NCBI RefSeq assembly: GCF_000499205.1
Contig: NZ_AWUK01000006.1
Coordinates: 124,001 to 188,000 of the forward strand
From: Paenibacillus sp. MAEPY2
Lineage (GTDB): Bacteria > Bacillota > Bacilli > Paenibacillales > Paenibacillaceae
DNA length: 64,000 bases
Direction of reading: 5' to 3'
Translations under genes and position numbers: made by a program
The notes under the pieces: generated by a model
What the model was told of the DNA's origin: nothing
What the model saw: the letters and a program-made list of their open reading frames with translations, nothing else
Database searches by the model: none
Shown: positions 17,450 to 24,961 of the stretch, in pieces
How positions within the stretch are numbered: position 1 is the stretch's first letter
How the letters are laid out: every line of letters begins with the position of its first letter

Positions 17450-18028
17450 GTGAAGAAATCATGGGTACTATCAATCATTATGAGTTTTGTTTTGCTCGGC
17501 GGGGTATTCGCACCTGCAGGGTCGTATGCCGCTGCTGCGGATGACTCAACCACTACATATTCGGATGACGCATACTCCGAAGTTGACACAACAGAAGAAG
17601 AGCCGGAACTTACAGCCGAGGAAGAGGATTTCCTGAACTACCTGGATCAACTGGATAGCGCATCTGTATATGAGGAGAAAGCCTTCAATGCTTTGGGAGG
17701 GGGATTTTACATTACATCCTCCAATCGCAAGTCCGTTTTCCTGAAATTGACCAACACTGCGATTCCTAACTACACCAAATATGTATCCAAGCTGAAGCTG
17801 ATCAAGCCGCAAAATGCGGAGCTGCAAAAAGTCCATGCCAACTTGATCAAAGGTAGCTATACACAGCTGGAAGGATTCCAACTCGCTAAAAAGGCTGTCT
17901 CCAAAACAACGGTAAACAGCGCAGTCCTGAAACAAGCCAACGCCAAAATTGATACCGGCAAGAAAAGCATCGAGAAATATCATAAAGAAATCTCTGCTTA
18001 TGCCAATAAACTTGGGTATGAATTTTAG
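17450..18028 (+). CDS. Secreted helical protein of unknown function
   Basis: 192 residues from a GTG start with AGGGGAAA upstream. The signal peptide (MKKSWVLSIIMSFVLLGGVF, cleavage after SYAAA) is followed by a Thr/Asp/Glu-rich linker. A Lys-rich helical region of about 130 residues then begins LTAEEEDFLNYLDQL. The helical part resembles ferritin-like or four-helix bundle proteins but has no clear metal ligands. It stands alone upstream of the cyclomaltodextrinase gene. No function assigned. Confidence 0.7.
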   Translation: MKKSWVLSIIMSFVLLGGVFAPAGSYAAAADDSTTTYSDDAYSEVDTTEEEPELTAEEEDFLNYLDQLDSASVYEEKAFNALGGGFYITSSNRKSVFLKLTNTAIPNYTKYVSKLKLIKPQNAELQKVHANLIKGSYTQLEGFQLAKKAVSKTTVNSAVLKQANAKIDTGKKSIEKYHKEISAYANKLGYEF

Positions 18029-18164
18029 TAAATAGACCACCAAAATGTGTGGTGATATTGAATCATTCTACCCTTACACATGAAGCGGGACACACCATTC
18101 GTTCCAAAATAAACAAATTGAGAATTCAGGAAAAAAAAGTGTTTTCTTTTTCCAAATTAGTTCG

Positions 18165-18170
18165 TATAAT
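18165..18170 (+). promoter_or_regulatory. -10 box of the cyclomaltodextrinase leader
   Basis: TATAAT lies 17 bases after a poor -35 (TTTTCT). Transcription from here would make a ~110-base leader carrying a U-tailed hairpin. Confidence 0.4.
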
Positions 18171-18175
18171 AGCAC

Positions 18176-18240
18176 TATAATCAAAAGGCTATGCTGCCGA
18201 AAGGTACAACCTCGTAAACATTGGGGTTGTGCCTTTTTTG
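18176..18240 (+). ncRNA. Candidate leader RNA with terminator, cyclomaltodextrinase
   Basis: The leader has TATAATCAAAAGGCTATGCT (18176-18195), then the hairpin ACAACCTC/GGGGTTGT (18206-18230) extended by AAGG/CCTT and a run of six T. This is a full intrinsic terminator ahead of the start codon, suggesting attenuation. A related element (15 of 20 bases in the first block, same ACAACC stem) precedes the CGTase gene. I match it to no known riboswitch. Confidence 0.45.
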
Positions 18241-18283
18241 CGTTTATAGCCGTATGATCCATCCCAACCAAGGAGTGAATGTC

Positions 18284-20053
18284 ATGTTACTTGAAGCTAT
18301 TTATCATCGTCCCAAAATGAATTGGTCCTACGTATACGACCGTTCGACCATGCACCTGAGACTCCGTTCCAAACGGGGCGATCTGGATGCCGTTATCGCT
18401 ATTGTCGGGGATAAATATGCCTGGGATCGTACGATCCTCCACCTTCCTATGCGGATCTTTGCCCGTGATGCCCTGTTCGATTATTGGGAAGTGGAAGCGC
18501 AACCACCCTACCGCAGATTGCGCTACGGCTTCCAGCTGATTGAGGGCGAGGAATCCGTCTGGATGACGGAACGCGGATTTGAGCAGGCCCTGCCCGATCA
18601 TCCGCTGGAATTTTTCGATTTTCCATTTATGAACCCGGTAGATATCTTTGAACCGCCAGCTTGGGTTAAGGATGCTGTGTTCTATCAGATCTTCCCTGAA
18701 CGTTTTGCCAACGGTGATCCTTCGATTAGTCCGAAGAACGCAGAGCCCTGGGGCGGTGAACCGACGCCTTTCAATTTTTTCGGGGGTGACCTGCAAGGCG
18801 TTCTGGACCATCTCGACCATCTGAGTGCGCTTGGCATTAACGCCATTTATTTCTGCCCGGTGTTCCAGGCTACAACCAACCATAAGTACAATACCGCAGA
18901 CTATTTGAGGGTCGATCCCCACTTTGGCACCAACGAGAAATTGAAGGAACTGGTGGATGCGTGCCATGAACGTGGCATACGGGTTGTTCTGGATGCGGTG
19001 TTTAACCACTCCGGGAGAGAGTTTCTTCCATTCGTGGATGTGCTTGAGAAAGGGGCCGCTTCCCGTTATGCGGACTGGTTCCATGTCAGAGAGTGGCCGG
19101 CGCGTATTGAGGATGGCATTCCCACTTACGAAACCTTTGCCTTCGAACCCCTTATGCCCAAACTGAACACGGAGCATCCCGAGGTCAAAGAATATTTGCT
19201 GGAGGTGGCCCGCTACTGGATTCAGGATATGGGTATCGACGGTTGGAGGCTGGATGTTGCCAATGAGGTAGACCATCAATTCTGGCGCGAATTCCGGCAA
19301 ACGGTCAAAACCCTTAATCCGGATGCCTATCTGCTCGGTGAAATCTGGCATGATTCCATCATGTGGTTGCAGGGAGACCAGTTCGATGCGGTTATGAACT
19401 ACCCGTTCACCAATTCCGTCATGGACTATGCCGTGCTCGGCAAGCTCGACGGTCTCGGGTTCGCCAATGAGATTGGTAAACTGCTTGCTGCTTATTCACA
19501 GCCTATAACCGAGGCAGCTTTCAACCTACTTGGCAGTCATGACACGCCGCGACTCCTCACCCTATGTGAAGGGGATGTTCGCAAAATGAAGCTGGCTGTC
19601 ATGCTGCTGCTTACGTACCCAGGTGCTCCATGTATTTACTATGGTGATGAAGTAGGGCTTGATGGAGGTTATGATCCAGGTTGCCGCAAATGTATGGAGT
19701 GGGACGAACAGAAGCAGAACAAGGATCTGCTCGACTTCTTCACCCAAGCCATTGCCCTGCGTAAACAACACGCTGCATTGCGCGGTGCGGACATCACGAT
19801 GATTTACGCTGAAGCTGGAGATCCCTGCATTGCCATTGGACGCAAGGATCAGGAGAGCGGGGAACAATTCGTGCTCGTCCTGAATGCAAGCGAAGAACCC
19901 CGCAGTATGGAGTTGCCACTACACCAGGGGACTTGGCGTAATGTATTCTCAGCCACAGCCCGGGAAACTCAGCAGAACAAGCTGAAGCTGGACTTGGAAG
20001 CGTACGGTTTCTCCCTGCTGCAGCTGGATGTGAAATCACACGTGAAAGCATAA
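18284..20053 (+). CDS. Cyclomaltodextrinase / neopullulanase (GH13)
   Basis: 589 residues from ATG 18284 (AAGGAGTG upstream); no signal peptide, so intracellular. Length and layout fit the GH13_20 cyclomaltodextrinase/maltogenic amylase/neopullulanase group. There is an N-terminal starch-binding-like domain (to ~120), the VFYQIFPERFANGDP entry, and the catalytic barrel with nucleophile D324 (DGWRLD), acid/base E353 (LLGEIW) and D420 (LLGSHD), then a C-terminal beta domain. It opens imported cyclodextrins and cleaves maltodextrins or pullulan to maltose and panose. With CGTase at 24962 and the MalEFG importer it completes a cyclodextrin pathway. The three enzyme names of this group cannot be separated by sequence alone. 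Confidence 0.88.
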   Translation: MLLEAIYHRPKMNWSYVYDRSTMHLRLRSKRGDLDAVIAIVGDKYAWDRTILHLPMRIFARDALFDYWEVEAQPPYRRLRYGFQLIEGEESVWMTERGFEQALPDHPLEFFDFPFMNPVDIFEPPAWVKDAVFYQIFPERFANGDPSISPKNAEPWGGEPTPFNFFGGDLQGVLDHLDHLSALGINAIYFCPVFQATTNHKYNTADYLRVDPHFGTNEKLKELVDACHERGIRVVLDAVFNHSGREFLPFVDVLEKGAASRYADWFHVREWPARIEDGIPTYETFAFEPLMPKLNTEHPEVKEYLLEVARYWIQDMGIDGWRLDVANEVDHQFWREFRQTVKTLNPDAYLLGEIWHDSIMWLQGDQFDAVMNYPFTNSVMDYAVLGKLDGLGFANEIGKLLAAYSQPITEAAFNLLGSHDTPRLLTLCEGDVRKMKLAVMLLLTYPGAPCIYYGDEVGLDGGYDPGCRKCMEWDEQKQNKDLLDFFTQAIALRKQHAALRGADITMIYAEAGDPCIAIGRKDQESGEQFVLVLNASEEPRSMELPLHQGTWRNVFSATARETQQNKLKLDLEAYGFSLLQLDVKSHVKA

Positions 20054-20173
20054 CATCTAGCTACAATCTAAATCCTTCCTCCGATGCGACTCTTGGTACG
20101 TCGTATAAAGATATCTCACATAAAATTGTGAAAGGGTTATCTCTCGGACGAATCACTTCGAATCTGTTCAACA

Positions 20174-20217
20174 AAAGGGGAACCGTAGGTGCATAATGCA
20201 TCCAACGGTTCCCCTCT
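20174..20217. terminator. Bidirectional terminator
   Basis: GGGGAACCGT pairs with ACGGTTCCCC, with an inner TGCATAATGCA. It separates the converging cyclomaltodextrinase and AMP-ligase genes. Confidence 0.8.
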
Positions 20218-20289
20218 CCAATTACAACTCACTATTTCCCATCCTGCATTGGCATTCATGAGTCACTTCATTTATATGTTCATTCATTC

Positions 20290-21696
20290 TTACATCCCTT
20301 CCGAATCGTCCTCCATGCTTGCCGCAACCTCATCAAGAACGGAGAAGCTTGGACCGGGATTTCTTATTTTCTTCATTCTTGGGCTTGTTAAGGTTTCATG
20401 AGTAACGACGATCTTTTGCGGGATTTTGTATGGTGGCAGCTTGTCTTGGCAAAAGTCCCAGATTTGTCTGCGCAGTTCAGTAAGAGACTGTTCACCTGTA
20501 AGTCTGACCGTGGCCTTAACCATCTGCCCCGTAATTCCACTCGGCTCCCCGCTGATGACAGCCGTTTCAATGGAATCCATTTTCTCCAGAACACTTTCTA
20601 CTTCCGCAGGATAAACCTTACGTCCGCCTACATTAATGATCTCCGAGCGGCGACCCAGAATGCGAATGTAACCATCCTCCATCTCCGCTTCGTCTCCGGT
20701 CTGAAGCCAACCATCTTCCGTGAAAGGAGATGGAGCGTTCAGATACCCGATCATGGCCGTTTCACTCTGAATCTCAAGCAACCCGTCTACAATCCGATAA
20801 CGGACTTCTCCATCACGAACCGTAAATAGCAAGGAACCCGAATCTTTGGAACGTGTCGGCAGAATGCCAAGCTCTGACATACCATAAGCCTGCACCGTCC
20901 GTACATGCGGGAACTGTCGATTCCATGCTGCAAGCAGCGCCTCTGGCATAACCTCTGATCCATAGGAGACCACTTCGAGACTGGATAGGTCGAACTCCCG
21001 ATAGATTTCACTAAGGAGCATTAGATTCATGAACGTTGGTGAGACCGGCAGCGCCTGAACGCGATACTTTTCAATGGTTCTGCATACTTCCAAGGGGGAG
21101 CGATCCGGTATGACACATAAACAGCCGCCGCTGGACAGAGATTGCAGCATCGTGTTTAAGCCGCCAATATGGTCAAACATCATGAAAGGAATCGTACAAA
21201 GCGGCCGAACTTGCCGCCTGAATCCGTCCAACAGACGATCCGCGCTGTGAACAGCGGCTTTGCTTCGTCCTGTCGATCCGGAGGAGAAGATCACCAGACC
21301 TGCTTTCTTTTCCTGACCCAGCCTTGCCAATATCGGAGACCGATTGCCTTGCACGGAGCAGCGTCTGGCTATAGCTTCCCCTTCTCCAACACTCATGCAC
21401 CATTCTGCCTGAGCGAGCGCTGTATATTCATTCCGTTTAGCCTTAACCAAGTGTCGATCCAGCGGAACCACAATACAATTCCGTTCCAGAAGAGCGATTA
21501 ATGTCGCTGCCGCATAAGGAGAATAATCCTCTTCAAGCACAACGATTGCCCCTTCAAACCCTTCTCTGGAAATCCACTCGCTAAGGGTCTTCACCTGCTC
21601 CAATAACCAGTTATAACTATATTGCTCGTCCTTCCATATCAACGCAGGGCGGCTGCCATACACAGCGAGCCGTTCCAGAAGAAAAGTGATATTCAT
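20290..21696 (-). CDS. AMP-dependent synthetase/ligase
   Basis: 468 residues of the ANL adenylating family. It has the P-loop-like IFSSGSTGRSKA, the A5-type YGMSELG, the TGDEAEM hinge region, and GRRSEIINVGGRKVYPAEVE near the end. It should activate a carboxylic acid as an acyl-adenylate and pass it to a phosphopantetheine thiol. The catalytic Lys expected near the C-terminus (PPYKIPQKI...SPRMKK) appears present. Its start overlaps the stop of the carrier-fusion gene (ATGA), so the two are coupled. The natural partner is therefore the carrier domain of that protein. Substrate not predictable. Confidence 0.82.
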   Translation of the reverse strand: MNITFLLERLAVYGSRPALIWKDEQYSYNWLLEQVKTLSEWISREGFEGAIVVLEEDYSPYAAATLIALLERNCIVVPLDRHLVKAKRNEYTALAQAEWCMSVGEGEAIARRCSVQGNRSPILARLGQEKKAGLVIFSSGSTGRSKAAVHSADRLLDGFRRQVRPLCTIPFMMFDHIGGLNTMLQSLSSGGCLCVIPDRSPLEVCRTIEKYRVQALPVSPTFMNLMLLSEIYREFDLSSLEVVSYGSEVMPEALLAAWNRQFPHVRTVQAYGMSELGILPTRSKDSGSLLFTVRDGEVRYRIVDGLLEIQSETAMIGYLNAPSPFTEDGWLQTGDEAEMEDGYIRILGRRSEIINVGGRKVYPAEVESVLEKMDSIETAVISGEPSGITGQMVKATVRLTGEQSLTELRRQIWDFCQDKLPPYKIPQKIVVTHETLTSPRMKKIRNPGPSFSVLDEVAASMEDDSEGM

Positions 21697-23108
21697 CCCT
21701 CATCATCCTTCGGGCCATGTTTCAATTGCGCCTCCAAATATTCAACCAGCGATTCCACCGTTCGGTAAGGACTTTCGGGCATGGAAGCAGCGGCTATTTC
21801 CGCGAGAGTTATCCCTACACCAAACGTATCTTCAACCCCTTGCTCTACAACCGCAAGTAAAGTGACAAGTTCAAGGGAGTCCAGTCTCCCCCGCCTTCCA
21901 TATAAGGGCGCTTGCAAACCATGCTCCATAGGAATGGGCGCGTTATGGTACCGATTAATCTCATCGCAGCTATCCAACACAATCCGCTCAATAACTTCCC
22001 GTTGTGAAGGCGCGGGGTTCTCTGCAGTCGATGAGGTCTGTCTGAATCGGTCAGCATGCTGATGTGTCGTCATCAGCGCTTCGTACCAGCGCAATTCATC
22101 CGCCGCCAATTGTTTGATAATATCCGTTAGCTGCTCCCGCCATTCAGGGCTTCGTTTCATTCTGGCGATCTGCAGCAGCTTGTGAGCATGTTCCCAGCGA
22201 GCTATCAATACACCGAATTCCGCAACATATTGATCATGGGGAGAATCAAGCCATTTGGCGGCCTCTTCCAGCAAATCGCGGAAAAAGTAGCGGCTCCAGC
22301 GCATGTCAAACAGGAACGCGGAGATGGCTTTCTCTTTTTCACGATCCACCTCGGCATCCGGTTGCAGTCTTTGTAACAATTGTGAAGATACAGCCTTTCC
22401 AAAATAATAGCTACGATTGCCCTGCCAGACGGTTCTACCCGAAATGAATTCATGGGCCTGCGTCGCCAGCGCAGAGCGCAGCATGTTCCGGTAGCCTGCA
22501 GAGTCGAGTGTTTCCACCGCACGAATCTCCATCGTGCCATAGGTCCGTAATGTTTCTTTTCGCCGGGCTATTTCAAGCTCAGAGATATTTTTGTTTCCTT
22601 TCCAGAACTCCTGGAAATCAGCGGCCGATACAGCTCCCATATATTTGGAGGGAACGGGATCATAGACATAGAACTGATCCTCATCCATCCCGTACACACC
22701 CAGCCAATGATCGACCAGATGCAGGCGCGAGCCTTGTTTAACGAGTTTGTGAATATATTCCGGATTTCGATAATCCTCCCCGTAAGGCAAGCAATAACTT
22801 GTGCCTGTGACGATCAAAAGGTCCTCATTTCCAAGACGTTCCTGAATATAGGCCTTTCCTTGTTCGAAGCTGTCAAATTCCCGTTCTCCAACCACTTCCC
22901 ACATCGGCTCCCCATAATCCAGCTTATGAAAATAAGGCTTGATCAGGCCACGATCTGAACAGGAAGGCAGGCTATATAAGCGGCTGGAAGCCAGCAGGCC
23001 CAGACTGCTTATGGAGCCCTGACGCTGAAGAATTTCGTGAATCAAAGGAAAATTGCAGGGATAATAATACGGAATATCCATCGTGGGTTGAAATGGTTGA
23101 CTAATCAT
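21693..23108 (-). CDS. BtrH-like N-domain fused to an acyl carrier domain
   Basis: 471 residues from ATG 23108; the AGGAGGTAG site overlaps the esterase stop. The N-terminal ~180 residues resemble the BtrH_N fold (butirosin BtrH acyltransferase). They show YYYPCNFPLIHEI, TGTSYCLPYG and then VDHWLGVYGMDEDQFYVYDP, giving possible Cys-His-Asp residues. A helical middle follows. The last ~65 residues are carrier-like with LDSLELV, the Ser being the expected phosphopantetheine site. By family analogy it could hold an acyl group on its own carrier and transfer it to an amine or hydroxyl. The partner ligase is translationally coupled. Domain assignments moderately secure; the reaction is inference. 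Confidence 0.7.
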   Translation of the reverse strand: MISQPFQPTMDIPYYYPCNFPLIHEILQRQGSISSLGLLASSRLYSLPSCSDRGLIKPYFHKLDYGEPMWEVVGEREFDSFEQGKAYIQERLGNEDLLIVTGTSYCLPYGEDYRNPEYIHKLVKQGSRLHLVDHWLGVYGMDEDQFYVYDPVPSKYMGAVSAADFQEFWKGNKNISELEIARRKETLRTYGTMEIRAVETLDSAGYRNMLRSALATQAHEFISGRTVWQGNRSYYFGKAVSSQLLQRLQPDAEVDREKEKAISAFLFDMRWSRYFFRDLLEEAAKWLDSPHDQYVAEFGVLIARWEHAHKLLQIARMKRSPEWREQLTDIIKQLAADELRWYEALMTTHQHADRFRQTSSTAENPAPSQREVIERIVLDSCDEINRYHNAPIPMEHGLQAPLYGRRGRLDSLELVTLLAVVEQGVEDTFGVGITLAEIAAASMPESPYRTVESLVEYLEAQLKHGPKDDEG

Positions 23109-23110
23109 GG

Positions 23111-24484
23111 CTACCTCCTGTTCCCGGCCTTGGCAGCTGTGCTGCCCCAAGACTGGATTTTGTAATGAAGAGACAGGTTATCATGGGCACGAAACACCCG
23201 ATTGGGCAGTGCCTTGCCATCTGCATCGGTCTCAAACTGCCGGAAGCCTCGCGTGAATCTGAACCGAAATCCGCTGTCACGCGGAACCTCGAAGCAGCCC
23301 TCATAACGGCCGCCGCCTGCGTGCAGAAGCTTCATGCCCATGCCTCCGTAGATCGAGTCATCATACATGTCCTGATACGGTACCTCCGCACTCATGCAGA
23401 CTGTCACGTGACCCGATAATTCCTCCACAACCGTATACATGCGTGATGCCGACAACGCTCCCACCGTCAGGGTAACGACTGCATTACCCGTCTTGACAGG
23501 AACCAGTTCCCCATTGGGTCGTACCTCAAGAACATCGGGTTGATCGGACCTATATTCCCCTTCAAGCACACTCATGGTAAACCCACTATCATGATGAAGC
23601 AGCGCATTGACGTGACCGCTCATGCCGCCCTTCAATCCGATCACGTCCCTCCCCGTTAATTCCAGAGAGACCGGTTTGCCGATTCGGCCAAACATGTACA
23701 TCAGCGGAAGGTGAACCCGCTCTCCCCAATCCGCTTCCTGATGACCTGCATCCGGCTGTTCCAGAAATGCGATGTCCTTGCCAGATTTATACCCCAGTTC
23801 AAGCATCTGATGGGCTATTTTCCTTACCTGGGAAGGCAGAAACAATCCTTCGGCATCCCCAATATCCATCCACATTTGAATCGGCGCACTGCTCTCAGGC
23901 ATGAGGTACATGTTCTCTTCCTGAAGCCTGCTCTCCGACGTTTCGTCCAGCTGCACGTCCACGAAGAAGGGAGAGAGCATGATTAATTTGCCAAAAATTT
24001 CGGGATGACGTGTTCCCATATGAAAGGTGCTGAGTGCCGCTGCGGAAGAACCAAGCAGTCCCGTATTGTCCTTGTCCGGAAGTGTGCGGTAATGCTCGTC
24101 AATGAACGGTTTCAGTTCATGAATGATAAAGTGTTCATAATCCAGGCCGGAGCAGCCCACACTCACCGCTTCTCTTGCAGGCGCAATGAAATGATAGAAT
24201 TCATTGTGTGTAACTGGACGAACATGGGCAATTCCGACAATGATCAGCCCATCCATCAAGCCTTGAGCGATCAGTTGGTCTGCTGCCTGATCTACGTGCC
24301 ACGTTTCATTTCCCGCAGTCGAAGAGCCGAAGGCTCTCTGACCCGCATGCATGTATAACACCGGATAACGATGATCCACATGCTCCTTATAGCCTGGTGG
24401 CAAATAGACAAAAATCTTTCTCGTGTTGTCCAGCCTGGATGCCTTGAAACCTTCCACACATTCGATGACAGAAGGAGTGTTCAC
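23111..24484 (-). CDS. Fes/IroE-like esterase with C-terminal Ig-like domains
   Basis: 457 residues with no signal peptide. The first ~270 residues are an alpha/beta hydrolase of the putative-esterase type: IFVYLPPGYKEH, nucleophile motif GLLGSSAAAL, an acid in WMDIGDAEG and the His in DAGHQEADW. The rest has a bacterial Ig-like segment (DQPDVLEVRPNGELVPVKTG) and a beta-rich end. Enterochelin esterase and related enzymes share this hydrolase fold. The start is GTG 24484; its ribosome site is weak (AGGAGAGG is 14-20 bases away). First gene of a tight three-gene operon, so its likely substrate is the ester or thioester made by the other two proteins. Confidence 0.75.
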   Translation of the reverse strand: MNTPSVIECVEGFKASRLDNTRKIFVYLPPGYKEHVDHRYPVLYMHAGQRAFGSSTAGNETWHVDQAADQLIAQGLMDGLIIVGIAHVRPVTHNEFYHFIAPAREAVSVGCSGLDYEHFIIHELKPFIDEHYRTLPDKDNTGLLGSSAAALSTFHMGTRHPEIFGKLIMLSPFFVDVQLDETSESRLQEENMYLMPESSAPIQMWMDIGDAEGLFLPSQVRKIAHQMLELGYKSGKDIAFLEQPDAGHQEADWGERVHLPLMYMFGRIGKPVSLELTGRDVIGLKGGMSGHVNALLHHDSGFTMSVLEGEYRSDQPDVLEVRPNGELVPVKTGNAVVTLTVGALSASRMYTVVEELSGHVTVCMSAEVPYQDMYDDSIYGGMGMKLLHAGGGRYEGCFEVPRDSGFRFRFTRGFRQFETDADGKALPNRVFRAHDNLSLHYKIQSWGSTAAKAGNRR

Positions 24485-24575
24485 TGAGCCATCAACCGCC
24501 TCTCCTATAGATTCCCCTTGTACACACTGGTTTTTTTCGTTATGCCTGCTTTGTTCTTCCTTCGGCTACATCGAC

Positions 24576-24611
24576 AAACAACCCCGTCTCTGAAGAGACG
24601 GGGTTGTTTTA
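24576..24611. terminator. Strong hairpin between divergent operons
   Basis: AACAACCCCGTCTC pairs perfectly with GAGACGGGGTTGTT around TGAA, with TTTT on both strands. It lies ~90 bases upstream of the esterase start and ~120 bases before the CGTase promoter. It could insulate the two or act as a leader terminator for the esterase operon. Confidence 0.7.
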
Positions 24612-24729
24612 AAACACCGAAATGTTCTAAAATGCATAGCCCTTATATTGGTGGGTCTGCGAATAGTTTAAATCTGTTAAGCCTGATTGTAAATATAGAA
24701 ATAGAAAAAAAATGCTCAGGAAAAAGTTA

Positions 24730-24759
24730 TTGACAACCAAACCATTATTTAATTATCAT
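24730..24759 (+). promoter_or_regulatory. Sigma-A promoter of the CGTase gene
   Basis: A perfect TTGACA -35 (24730-24735) is followed after 17 bases by TTATCA, or after 18 by TATCAT. Confidence 0.6.
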
Positions 24760-24761
24760 AA

Positions 24762-24850
24762 CGTTGTGATTATAACTAGAGGGCCATGCTTTTAAACCCA
24801 ATCGGTTTAGGACAACCCCGGTAACTCCAGCAGGAGGTGCCGGGGTTGTT
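24762..24850 (+). ncRNA. Candidate leader RNA, CGTase
   Basis: TATAACTAGAGGGCCATGCT matches the block ahead of the cyclomaltodextrinase at 15 of 20 positions. A small hairpin AAACC/GGTTT follows, then a strong one from ACAACCCCGG to CCGGGGTTGT (24812-24849). There is no U run after it, so this copy may be a stem-loop rather than a terminator. Confidence 0.4.
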
Positions 24851-24901
24851 CGCATTCATAAGGAGGGGATATCGTTAAGAATAACCTGCCAATGGCTAAA
24901 T

Positions 24902-24915
24902 TGAAAGCGCTTTTC
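24902..24915 (+). promoter_or_regulatory. cre-like CcpA site before CGTase
   Basis: TGAAAGCGCTTTTC is close to the catabolite-responsive consensus TGWAANCGNTNWCA, with mismatches only at the last two bases. It lies 47 bases before the start codon, downstream of the promoter, where CcpA would block transcription on glucose. Confidence 0.6.
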
Positions 24916-24961
24916 TGATCAAGCAGAGATCACACATATAATAAACGAAGGGTGGATTACC

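Noticed and set aside
18287..19351. 354-codon minus-strand ORF opposite the cyclomaltodextrinase
   Set aside because: Fully antisense to a strongly supported GH13 gene; no domain, no ribosome site.
20290..21696. NRPS adenylation domain
   Set aside because: Single stand-alone ANL enzyme without condensation or in-line carrier domains; the carrier is on the next protein.
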